64,000 nucleotides of DNA from Calidifontimicrobium sp035325925 (GTDB lineage: Bacteria > Pseudomonadota > Gammaproteobacteria > Burkholderiales > Burkholderiaceae_C), in the NCBI RefSeq assembly GCF_035325925.1, contig NZ_DAOKZA010000017.1:8070-72069 (forward strand). Direction: 5' to 3'. The position numbers were made by a program, and so were the translations under genes. Shown here piece after piece: positions 25,733 through 33,241 of the stretch. Below the pieces are notes generated by a model that was given only the letters and a program-made list of their open reading frames with translations, was not told the DNA's origin and ran no database searches. Position 1 is the stretch's first letter; each line of letters opens with the position of its first letter.

Positions 25733-27282
25733 AGTACGCGCCCCGCCTGTCGCTCGATGCCCCGCTGCCGGCGCCGGCGCGGCCCGACGAGCCGCTGCCC
25801 GGCCCCAGCGACTGGTCCTTCGAGCTGATCGAGCGCTACCACGACGTCATCCGTCGCACCGCCGAGCGCTTCGGGCTGGACACCTACCCGAACCAGCTCG
25901 AGATCATCACCGCCGAGCAGATGATGGACGCCTATGCCAGCGTGGGCATGCCGGTCAACTACAGGCACTGGAGCTACGGCAAGGAGTTCATCGCCACCGA
26001 GAAGCAGTACCGCCGTGGCCACATGGGGCTGGCCTACGAGATCGTCATCAACTCGAATCCCTGCATCGCCTACCTGATGGAGGAGAACACGATGGCGATG
26101 CAGGCGCTGGTGATCGCGCACGCCGCCTACGGGCACAACAGCTTCTTCAAGGGCAACTACCTGTTCCGCATGTGGACCGACGCGTCGGCGATCATCGATT
26201 ACCTGGTCTACGCGAAGAACTACGTCACGGAGTGCGAGGAGCGCCACGGGCTCGACGCCGTCGAGGAGTTCCTCGACTCGTGCCACGCACTGGCCAACCA
26301 CGGCGTCGACCGCTACCGTCGCCCGCAGCGCAAGACGCTGGCGCAGGAGCTCGCCGAGCGCAAGGACCGCGAGGCCTACGCGCAGCAGCAGGTCAACGAC
26401 CTGTGGCGCACGCTGCCGCGGCGCAGCGAGAAGGACGACGGCGCGCCCGAGACGCGGCGCTTCCCCGAGGAACCGCAGGAGAACCTGCTGTACTTCATCG
26501 AGAAGAACGCGCCACTGCTCGAACCCTGGCAGCGCGAGATCGTGCGCATCGTGCGCAAGATCTCGCAGTACTTCTATCCGCAGCGCCAGACGCAGGTCAT
26601 GAACGAGGGGTGGGCCACGTTCTGGCACTACAGGCTGCTGAACACGATGTACGACGACGGCTTCCTGACCGACGGCGTGATGATCGAGTGGCTCAAGTCG
26701 CACACCAACGTGATCTACCAGCCGCCCGTGGGTCACCGCGCGTACTCGGGTCTGAACCCGTATGCGCTGGGCTTTGCGATGTACACCGACCTCAAGCGCA
26801 TCTGCGAGGCGCCCACCGACGAGGACCGCCACTGGTTCCCCGACGTCGCCGGCAAGCCCTGGCTGCCGACGCTCGACCACGCGATGCGCAACTTCAAGGA
26901 CGAGAGCTTCGTCGGCCAGTACCTCAGCCCCAAGCTGATGCGCGACTTCCGCCTGTTCGCGATCACCGACGACGAGGACGAGCCCGAGCTCGAGGTCAGC
27001 GCGATCCACGACGAGACGGGCTACCGCCGCGTGCGCGAGATGCTGTCGCGCCAGTACGACCTCGGCTCGCGCGAGCCGAACATCCAGGTGTGGAACGTCA
27101 ACCTGCGCGGCGACCGCGCGCTGACGCTACGCCACCAGCAGCACAACGACCGTCCGCTGGCCGAGAGCGCGCACGAGGTGCTCAGGCACGTCGCGCGGTT
27201 GTGGGGCTTCCCGGTGCTGCTCGAGAGCGTCGACGGCCGCGGTGACGTGACCAAGCGCTGGTCGGTGACGCCGGCGGCCTGA
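25729..27282 (+). CDS. ycgB: SpoVR family protein YcgB
   Basis: The 517-residue protein is a SpoVR/YcgB homologue of unknown biochemical function, cytoplasmic and induced with PrkA in stationary phase. Family segments include YGKEFIATEKQYRRGHMGLAYE, HAAYGHNSFFKGNYLF, VMNEGWATFWHYRL and HRAYSGLNPYALGFAMYTDL. The conserved His and Glu residues suggest metal binding (inference). ATG 25729 is set by the 4-bp overlap with yeaH. Confidence 0.95.
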   Translation: MKYAPRLSLDAPLPAPARPDEPLPGPSDWSFELIERYHDVIRRTAERFGLDTYPNQLEIITAEQMMDAYASVGMPVNYRHWSYGKEFIATEKQYRRGHMGLAYEIVINSNPCIAYLMEENTMAMQALVIAHAAYGHNSFFKGNYLFRMWTDASAIIDYLVYAKNYVTECEERHGLDAVEEFLDSCHALANHGVDRYRRPQRKTLAQELAERKDREAYAQQQVNDLWRTLPRRSEKDDGAPETRRFPEEPQENLLYFIEKNAPLLEPWQREIVRIVRKISQYFYPQRQTQVMNEGWATFWHYRLLNTMYDDGFLTDGVMIEWLKSHTNVIYQPPVGHRAYSGLNPYALGFAMYTDLKRICEAPTDEDRHWFPDVAGKPWLPTLDHAMRNFKDESFVGQYLSPKLMRDFRLFAITDDEDEPELEVSAIHDETGYRRVREMLSRQYDLGSREPNIQVWNVNLRGDRALTLRHQQHNDRPLAESAHEVLRHVARLWGFPVLLESVDGRGDVTKRWSVTPAA

Positions 27283-27313
27283 GCGCGCCGCGGCGCGGCG
27301 GGGGCGCTGCGGT

Positions 27314-28018
27314 TCAACGCCCGGCGGCGTCGGCGCGGCACAGCTCCCAGACCCACGCCGGCGGCAGGTTGTGCCAGATCGTGCGCCGGCACCGCCACAC
27401 CAGCGGCGCCGAGGCCTCGGGCTCGAACGGCGCGCGCGGCTGGTAGGTGTATTGGACCAGGCGTCGGCGCGGGTCGGCGAGCAGGAACCGTTCGATCGCC
27501 GCGCGCGTGCGCGCGTGCCAGTACGGCGGCAGCGACCGGAACGGCAGCGACGACACCAGCACCACCGCCTCGTCGGTCGCCGCCAGCTGTTGCAGCACCT
27601 CGTCGGCCGGGGCGCAGTGCACGTCGACACCGGGGAAGCGCCGCGACAGCGCGGCGGCCCAGTGCGGGTCGATCTCGACCGCGGTGAGCGTCGCGGCGGC
27701 GTGCCGTTCGAGCAGCGCGGCGGTCACCGCGCCGGTGCCCGCGCCGAGCTCGACGACACGCCCGGCCCCCTCGGCGGCCACCGCCATTGCGCGCGCCAGC
27801 CGCGTCGACGACGGCGCCACCGCGCCGACCATGCCGCGGCGCGCCACCGCGTGCCAGACGAAGGCACCGGCCGCCGCCTGCAGGCGGCGCCGCACCTTGC
27901 GGCTGCGCGGGTCCGACCACAAGCGCGCCAGCATGCGACGCGTCATGCGCGATCGCGCGTCGAACGGTGCACCCTGCGTCGTCTTGGCATCCACTCGCGG
28001 CTTCCCCTTCGCTGACAC
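27314..28018 (-). CDS. SAM-dependent methyltransferase, PmtA/KsgA-like
   Basis: The 234-residue protein has a Rossmann SAM-binding motif VVELGAGTGAVTAALLER (about 90-107), an acidic VEIDPHW and VLVSSLPFRSLPP in the position of motif IV. The small FVWHAVARRGMVGAVAPSSTRLARAM segment before motif I resembles the phosphatidylethanolamine N-methyltransferase PmtA and rRNA dimethylases. The lipid enzyme is my first guess. GTG 28018 is used; ATG at residue 25 (MTRRMLARLW) is an alternative start. It is convergent with ycgB. Confidence 0.75.
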   Translation of the reverse strand: MSAKGKPRVDAKTTQGAPFDARSRMTRRMLARLWSDPRSRKVRRRLQAAAGAFVWHAVARRGMVGAVAPSSTRLARAMAVAAEGAGRVVELGAGTGAVTAALLERHAAATLTAVEIDPHWAAALSRRFPGVDVHCAPADEVLQQLAATDEAVVLVSSLPFRSLPPYWHARTRAAIERFLLADPRRRLVQYTYQPRAPFEPEASAPLVWRCRRTIWHNLPPAWVWELCRADAAGR

Positions 28019-28072
28019 GCCGGGCCCGACGGTACCACCGCGGCGTCACGATGGCGCCGCGGCAGGTGCGGG

Positions 28073-29491
28073 TCACAGGGCAAAGATCTTCCCCGGATTC
28101 ATGATGTTCTTCGGGTCGAGCGCGCGCTTGACCTGGCGCATCATCTCGACCGCGCCAGCGCCTGCCTCGTCGACGAGGAAGCCCATCTTGTGCAGCCCCA
28201 CGCCGTGCTCGCCGCTGCAGGTGCCCTCCAGCCGCAGCGCGCGCTGCACCATCTGCAGGCTCAGGCGCTCGGCGGTGGCGCGCTGCTCGGGGCGGTCGGG
28301 GTCGATCAGGTAACCGAGGTGGAAGTTGCCGTCGCCGACGTGGCCGACGATGAAGTACGGCAGCCCGGCCTCGTCGGCTTCGCGACGGCTGTCGTTGATG
28401 CTCTCGGCCAGGCGCGAGATCGGAACGCAGGTGTCGGTGGTCACGCAGCGGCACCCGGGCCGGGTCTGCAGCGCGGCGAAGTAGGCGTGGTGGCGCGCGG
28501 TCCACAGCCGCGTGCGCTCCTCAGGGGTGGTGGCCCACTGGAATTCCTCGCCGCCGTGCTCGCGGGCGATCGCCTGCACGATCTCGGCCTGCTCCTTCAC
28601 GCCGGCCTCGCTGCCGTGGAACTCCATCAGCAGCATCGGCTGCTCGCGCAGGTTCAGGCGGTCGTGGCGGTTGACGGCGCGCACCGAGTTCGCGTCGAGC
28701 AACTCGCAGCGCGCGATCGGCACACCCATCTGGATCACCTGGATCGTCGCGTCGACCGCCTCGGCGATGCCGGGGAAGTGGCAGACCGCCGCGCTCACCG
28801 CCTCGGGCAGGGGGTACAGCCTCAGCGTCACCTCGGTCATCACGCCCAGCGTGCCCTCGCTGCCGACGAACAGGCGCGTGAGGTCGTAGCCGGCACTCGA
28901 CTTCTTCGCCCGCGTGCCGGTGCGGATCACCTCGCCCGACGCGGTGACCACCGTGAGCGCCAGCACGTTCTCGCGCATCGTGCCGTAGCGCACCGCGTTC
29001 GTGCCGCTGGCGCGCGTGGCGGCCATGCCGCCGATCGTCGCGTTGGCGCCGGGGTCGATGGGAAAGAACAGACCGGTGTCGCGGATCTCGCGGTTGAGCT
29101 GCTCGCGCGAGACGCCGGCCTCGACCGTCACCGTCAGGTCCTCGGGGTTCAGGCGCACGATGCGGTTCATGCGCGACAGGTCGATGCTGACCCCGCCCTG
29201 CACCGCGAGCAGGTGCCCTTCGAGCGACGAGCCGACGCCGAACGGGATCACCGGCACGCCGTGCGCGGCCGCCTGCGCGACGACGAAGGCCGCCTCGTCG
29301 GTCGACTCGCAGAACACCACCACGTCGGGCGGCGTCACCGGAAACGGACTCTCGTCGCGGCCATGCTGCTCGCGCACCGCGGCGGCGGTCGAGCAGCGGT
29401 CGCCGAAGCGCGCGCGCAGCGCGTCGAGCATCGGCGCCGGCGGCGGCCGGCGCCTGGCGGACCGCAGCACGTCGTGGGCCGGGGCATCCAT
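28073..29491 (-). CDS. FAD-linked oxidase, D-lactate dehydrogenase/GlcD family
   Basis: The 472-residue flavoprotein oxidises a 2-hydroxy acid, most likely D-lactate or glycolate, passing electrons to cytochromes or quinone. It has an FAD_binding_4 domain (PVIPFGVGSSLEGHLL; DPGANATIGGMAATRASGTNAVRYGTM). The C-terminal FAD-oxidase domain has FIVGHVGDGNFHLGYLIDP and the ending GTCSGEHGVGLHKMGFL...DPKNIMNPGKIF. It is a single-chain enzyme without GlcE or GlcF neighbours, which favours D-lactate dehydrogenase (cytochrome). Confidence 0.9.
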   Translation of the reverse strand: MDAPAHDVLRSARRRPPPAPMLDALRARFGDRCSTAAAVREQHGRDESPFPVTPPDVVVFCESTDEAAFVVAQAAAHGVPVIPFGVGSSLEGHLLAVQGGVSIDLSRMNRIVRLNPEDLTVTVEAGVSREQLNREIRDTGLFFPIDPGANATIGGMAATRASGTNAVRYGTMRENVLALTVVTASGEVIRTGTRAKKSSAGYDLTRLFVGSEGTLGVMTEVTLRLYPLPEAVSAAVCHFPGIAEAVDATIQVIQMGVPIARCELLDANSVRAVNRHDRLNLREQPMLLMEFHGSEAGVKEQAEIVQAIAREHGGEEFQWATTPEERTRLWTARHHAYFAALQTRPGCRCVTTDTCVPISRLAESINDSRREADEAGLPYFIVGHVGDGNFHLGYLIDPDRPEQRATAERLSLQMVQRALRLEGTCSGEHGVGLHKMGFLVDEAGAGAVEMMRQVKRALDPKNIMNPGKIFAL

Positions 29492-29589
29492 CGCAGCACT
29501 CCTGGCGTGTCCGCGCGGGTTGCGCGGGTCGTCGGCCCATTCTAGGCAGGCGTCACGCCGGCGCCGCGGTGCGCTGCTAGCATCGCCGC

Positions 29590-30165
29590 ATGGCCAACCG
29601 ACTGACGCAGATCGCGACGCGAACCGGCGACGACGGCAGCACCGGCTTGGGCGACGGCACGCGCACGCGCAAGGACGCGCTGCGCGTGCAGGCGATGGGC
29701 GAGGTCGACGAGCTCAATTCGTCGATCGGCGTGCTGCTGTGCGAGCCGCTGCCCGCCGACGTGCGCGAGCTGCTGGTTGCGGTGCAGCACGAGCTGTTCA
29801 ACCTCGGCGGCGAACTGTCGATCCCCGGCTACGCGCTGCTCAAGCCCGAGGCCGTCGCGCAGCTCGACGAGGCGCTGGCGCAGCACAACGCGCAGCTGCC
29901 GCGGCTCAAGGAATTCATCCTGCCCGGCGGCACGCGCAGCGCGGCGCTGGCGCACGTCGCGCGCACGGTGGCGCGGCGCGCCGAGCGCGGCGTCGTTGCG
30001 CTGTCGGCGCACGAGCCGGTCAACGACGCGCCGCGCCAGTACCTCAACCGGCTCAGCGATCTGCTGTTCGTGCTCGCGCGCGTGCTCAACCGCGCCAACC
30101 TCGACGGGCTCGGCGGCGACGACGTCTACTGGCACAGCGAGAAGCTGGCGCGCTCCGGCGGCTGA
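29590..30165 (+). CDS. Cob(I)alamin adenosyltransferase, PduO type
   Basis: The 191-residue enzyme transfers the adenosyl group of ATP to cob(I)alamin, forming coenzyme B12. It has the ATP-binding N-terminal motif TRTGDDGSTGLGDGTRTRK (about 10-28), the FILPGGT loop, VARRAERGVVAL and the terminal QYLNRLSDLLFVLARVLNR helix. A TAGCAT hexamer (29578-29583) ends six bases before the ATG, so it may be leaderless. No B12 riboswitch was seen. The 3' neighbour is 24 bp away on the same strand. Confidence 0.95.
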   Translation: MANRLTQIATRTGDDGSTGLGDGTRTRKDALRVQAMGEVDELNSSIGVLLCEPLPADVRELLVAVQHELFNLGGELSIPGYALLKPEAVAQLDEALAQHNAQLPRLKEFILPGGTRSAALAHVARTVARRAERGVVALSAHEPVNDAPRQYLNRLSDLLFVLARVLNRANLDGLGGDDVYWHSEKLARSGG

Positions 30166-30189
30166 GCCGCCCGCGGCTCGGTCGTCACG

Positions 30190-31368
30190 ATGGAGGGGGT
30201 CGATGCGCTGGTCGTCGGCGCCGGCCTCGTCGGCCTGGCGGTGGCGCGCGCCCTGGCGCGCGGCGGCCTGGCGGTGTGGATCGTCGAGCGCGAAGCCGGC
30301 ATCGGCACCGGCGTGTCGTCGCGCAGCAGCGAGGTCATCCACGCGGGGCTGTACCACCCGCCCGGCAGCTGGAAGGCGCGGCTGTGCGTGCGGGGCAGGC
30401 AGATGCTCTACGCCTACTGCGTCGAACGCGGCATCGCGCACCGCCGCTGCGGCAAGCTGGTCGTCGCGCACGACGAGTCCGAGTGCGGCAAGCTGCCGGC
30501 CCTGCAGGCGCAGTCGCGGTCAGCAGGGGTCGACGACCTGCGGCTGCTCGACGGCGACGCCGCGCGGCGGCTCGAGCCGGCGCTGGCGTGCCGTGCCGCG
30601 CTGTGGTCGCCGTCGAGCGGCATCGTCGACAGCCATGCGCTGATGCTGTCGCTGCTCGGCGACGCCGAAGCGGCCGGCGCGATGCTGGCGTTGCGCAGCC
30701 GCTTCGTCGCGGCGCGACGCGCCGACGCGCACTGGCGCGTGCGCGTCGCCGCCGCCGACGGGACCGGCGAGGAAGCGGTGTTCGACGCGCGCTGGCTCGT
30801 CAACGCCGGTGGCCTCGGGGCGCAGGCGGTGGCAGCGGCGATCGAGGGTTTCCCCGCCGCGGCGATCCCGCCGCGCCGTCTGGCCAAGGGGCACTACTTC
30901 GCGTCGACGGTGCGCACCCCGTTCACGCGCCTGATCTACCCGCTGCCCGCCGACGGCGGGCTCGGCGTGCACCTGACGCTGGACCTCGGCGGCCAGGCGC
31001 GATTCGGCCCCGACGTCGAGTGGCTGGATGTCGACGGCAGCGTCGACGACCTCACGCTCGACTACCGCGTCGACGCGTCGCGCGCCGCCGCCTTCGCCGC
31101 CGCCGTGCGGCGCTACTGGCCGGCGTTGCCCGACGCCGCGCTGGTGCCGGCGTACAGCGGCTTCCGGCCGAAGATCGCGGGCCCCGGCCAGCCGGCGGCC
31201 GACTTCCGCATCGACGGCCCGGCGCAGCACGGCTGCGGCGGCGTCGTGCAGCTGTTCGGCATCGAGTCGCCGGGGCTGACCGCGTCGCTGGCCCTCGGCG
31301 AGGCGGTGGCCGCACTGGTTGCCGGGACCGATCCCGAGTCGCCGCCGGACCGCTGGCGGCCGGCTTGA
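30190..31368 (+). CDS. DAO-family FAD oxidoreductase, L-2-hydroxyglutarate oxidase-like
   Basis: The 392-residue flavoprotein has a dinucleotide-binding N-terminus (DALVVGAGLVGLAVARALAR). It then shows family motifs of the L-2-hydroxyglutarate dehydrogenase/LhgO group: SSRSSEVIHAGLYHPPGSWKARLCVRG, AKGHYFAS, LIYPLPADGGLGVHLTLDL, SGFRPKI and FGIESPGLTASLALG. Likely reaction is oxidation of L-2-hydroxyglutarate to 2-oxoglutarate. It is probably co-transcribed with the adenosyltransferase gene, but I see no functional link between them. Confidence 0.85.
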   Translation: MEGVDALVVGAGLVGLAVARALARGGLAVWIVEREAGIGTGVSSRSSEVIHAGLYHPPGSWKARLCVRGRQMLYAYCVERGIAHRRCGKLVVAHDESECGKLPALQAQSRSAGVDDLRLLDGDAARRLEPALACRAALWSPSSGIVDSHALMLSLLGDAEAAGAMLALRSRFVAARRADAHWRVRVAAADGTGEEAVFDARWLVNAGGLGAQAVAAAIEGFPAAAIPPRRLAKGHYFASTVRTPFTRLIYPLPADGGLGVHLTLDLGGQARFGPDVEWLDVDGSVDDLTLDYRVDASRAAAFAAAVRRYWPALPDAALVPAYSGFRPKIAGPGQPAADFRIDGPAQHGCGGVVQLFGIESPGLTASLALGEAVAALVAGTDPESPPDRWRPA

Positions 31369-31396
31369 TCCCGACGATCCCCGTCCGCAGACGCAC

Positions 31397-31455
31397 GACT
31401 GCGCGCGCGTCCGCAGGCCGCTGCGGATCCGGCTCGGCCGGTCCCCCGGGGGACC
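31397..31455 (-). repeat. GC-rich post-stop intergenic repeat (short copy)
   Basis: Located between convergent genes. On the minus strand it follows the stop of the 103-residue gene: GGTCCCCCGGGGGACC stem, then GGCCGAGCCGG and ATCCGCAGCGGCC. It lacks the first C-run and GCGCC stem of the longer copies. Confidence 0.6.
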
Positions 31456-31767
31456 TCAGTACCCGGTGGTCATCGCCGGGACGTCGACGACGATCGTCGC
31501 GCGGTCGAGCGCGCCGGCTGCGGCACGCGCGTAGTCGCGCGCGTACGCCGCGTCGGCGAAGCCGCGCGGCCCGACCGCCGCGGCGACGGCAAGCAGCTTG
31601 TCGGCGCTGAGCACCTTGCCGCTGGCCTGCTGCAGCGTGCAGCCGTTGCGTTCGAACTGCTCGTCGAGCCAGGCGCGCGCGGCCTGCGGCGCCATCGGCT
31701 CGGCGCCGTCGAGGGCGACGTCGAACTCCTCGCGTTCGGAAAAGCGGACGAGCACGCGGCTGCGCAT
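31456..31767 (-). CDS. Conserved small protein of unknown function
   Basis: The 103-residue protein has no signal peptide, membrane segment or motif I recognise. It starts MRSRVLVRFSEREEF, contains one cysteine (ERNGCTLQQASGKVLSADKLL) and looks like a small alpha/beta protein of normal composition. It lies 49 bp downstream of aroG on the same strand, so it may be co-transcribed. Codon usage matches its neighbours, which favours a real gene. Confidence 0.65.
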   Translation of the reverse strand: MRSRVLVRFSEREEFDVALDGAEPMAPQAARAWLDEQFERNGCTLQQASGKVLSADKLLAVAAAVGPRGFADAAYARDYARAAAGALDRATIVVDVPAMTTGY

Positions 31768-31816
31768 CGGGGACTCCGTGGACGTCGGATCGGCAGGGGT
31801 GGATCGTAGCGCGGCG

Positions 31817-32938
31817 TCAGCCGCGGCGTGCCTTCACCGCGCCGGCCAGCACCTCGAGCACCTCGACCGACTGCTCCCAGCCCAGGCAGGCGTCGGTGAT
31901 GCTCCTGCCGTACTCGAGTTGCGCCGGGTCGTCCTTGCCGGCGGTGAACTTCTGGCTGCCCTCGTGCAGGTGGCTCTCGACCATCGCGCCGAAGATGCAC
32001 TGGCTGCCGCCGGCCACCTGCTGCGCGATGTCGCGCGCCACGTCGACCTGCCGGCGGTGCTGCTTGGCGCTGTTCGCGTGGCTGCAGTCGACCATCAGCC
32101 GGCACGGCAGCTTGGCGGCCTCGATCTCGCGGCACGCCGCGGCGACATGCTCGGCGTCGTGGTTCGGCGTCTTGCCGCCGCGCAGGATCACGTGGCAGTC
32201 CTTGTTGCCCTTGGTCTGCACGATCGCCACCTGGCCGTTCTTGTGCACCGACAGGAAGTGGTGCGCGCGCATCGCGGCCTGGATCGCGTCGGTGGCGATC
32301 TTGATGTTGCCGTCGGTGCCGTTCTTGAAGCCGATCGGCGCCGACAGCCCGCTGGCCAGCTCGCGGTGCACCTGGCTCTCGGTGGTGCGCGCGCCGATCG
32401 CCCCCCAGCTGATCAGGTCGCCGATGTACTGCGGGCTGATCACGTCGAGGAACTCGCTGCCCGCCGGCAGCCCGAGGCGGTTGATGTCGAGCAGCAACTG
32501 GCGCGCGATGCGCAGCCCCTCGTCGATGCGGAAGCTCTCGTCGAGGTACGGGTCGTTGATCAGCCCTTTCCAGCCCACGGTGGTGCGCGGTTTCTCGAAG
32601 TACACGCGCATCACCACCTCGAGCGTGTCGGCATGGCGGTCGCGCAGCGGCTTGAGCCGGCGCGCGTAGTCCATCGCCGCGGCGGGGTCGTGGATCGAGC
32701 ACGGGCCGATCACCACCAGCAGCCGGTCGTCCTTGCCGTGCAGGATCTGGCGGATGCGCCGGCGCGTGTCGACCACCAGCGACTCCATCGGGGTGCCGCG
32801 GATCGGGAAGAAGCGGATCAGGTGCTCCGGCGGCGGCAACGGGATGATGTCCTTGATGCGCTCGTCGTCGGTCTGGCTGGTGCGGTCCGGCGGCGGCGCT
32901 TGCCGGGTCTCGGCGGCGTGGGCGGCTTTGGCGGTCAT
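31817..32938 (-). CDS. aroG: 3-deoxy-7-phosphoheptulonate (DAHP) synthase
   Basis: The enzyme condenses phosphoenolpyruvate and erythrose 4-phosphate, the first step of the shikimate pathway. The 373-residue class I protein has VIGPCSIHDPAAAMDYARRL, MRVYFEKPRTTVGWKGLINDP, GARTTESQVHRELASG, GFKNGTDGNIKIA and VDCSHANSAKQ. These hold the catalytic and metal-binding residues of AroG/F/H enzymes. It is about 20 residues longer than Escherichia coli AroG at the N-terminus. ATG 32938 has AGGAG upstream. A leader peptide and attenuator lie just upstream, and the leader's phenylalanine codons suggest control by phenylalanyl-tRNA charging. Confidence 0.97.
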   Translation of the reverse strand: MTAKAAHAAETRQAPPPDRTSQTDDERIKDIIPLPPPEHLIRFFPIRGTPMESLVVDTRRRIRQILHGKDDRLLVVIGPCSIHDPAAAMDYARRLKPLRDRHADTLEVVMRVYFEKPRTTVGWKGLINDPYLDESFRIDEGLRIARQLLLDINRLGLPAGSEFLDVISPQYIGDLISWGAIGARTTESQVHRELASGLSAPIGFKNGTDGNIKIATDAIQAAMRAHHFLSVHKNGQVAIVQTKGNKDCHVILRGGKTPNHDAEHVAAACREIEAAKLPCRLMVDCSHANSAKQHRRQVDVARDIAQQVAGGSQCIFGAMVESHLHEGSQKFTAGKDDPAQLEYGRSITDACLGWEQSVEVLEVLAGAVKARRG

Positions 32939-32988
32939 CTCGGCTCCTGCGGGGTGCGAAGGTGGGTATCGGAGAGGCGGGGAGGGCG

Positions 32989-33018
32989 AAAAAAAACCGC
33001 CGGGGTTCACCCGGCGGT
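32989..33018 (-). terminator. Intrinsic terminator of the aroG attenuator
   Basis: On the minus strand ACCGCCGGG (33010-33018) pairs with CCCGGCGGT (32996-33004) around a 5-nt loop, followed by eight T residues (32989-32996). It lies 26 bp downstream of the leader-peptide stop and 50 bp upstream of aroG. CCCCGGCG in the terminator stem (32998-33005) is repeated exactly at 33065-33072, so the upstream copy can pair with the same partner strand and form an antiterminator. Confidence 0.85.
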
Positions 33019-33044
33019 CTTCAGGATTCGGTCGGCTCGTTCGT

Positions 33045-33119
33045 CTACGCGCTGTCCTCTCCTGCGCCGGGGCGCCGCGAGAACCAAAAGTACGCAAAGA
33101 AGAACGTGAAGCGCGACAT
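33045..33119 (-). CDS. Phenylalanine-rich leader peptide of aroG
   Basis: A 24-residue ORF starting MSRFTFFFAYFWFS and ending at TAG has six Phe codons, one Tyr and one Trp within residues 4-13. It strongly recalls the pheA leader of Escherichia coli. It begins nine bases after a TACATT -10-like box. No ribosome-binding site is obvious, so translation may be leaderless. Ribosome stalling at uncharged Phe codons would free the 33065-33072 segment to block the terminator. The gene is too short for ordinary annotation. Confidence 0.85.
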   Translation of the reverse strand: MSRFTFFFAYFWFSRRPGAGEDSA

Positions 33120-33128
33120 GCGGTGGCG

Positions 33129-33159
33129 AATGTAGCACGCCGGTGTTGCAGTGCGTCAA
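33129..33159 (-). promoter_or_regulatory. Promoter of the aroG leader
   Basis: TTGACG (33154-33159) and TACATT (33129-33134) on the minus strand are 19 bp apart, slightly longer than ideal. Transcription would start almost at the leader-peptide ATG. It is divergent from uup at 33242. Confidence 0.5.
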
Positions 33160-33241
33160 GCGCAGCGGCAGCCGGCGTGGTCGGCAGGCGACGCCCCTCC
33201 GGCGACGGGTACAGTGCCGCGTCCGCACGCCGCACGCACCG

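Noticed and set aside
29492..29589. A cobalamin riboswitch in front of the cob(I)alamin adenosyltransferase gene.
   Set aside because: The spacer to the divergent gene is only 98 bp, and no B12-box-like sequence is visible.
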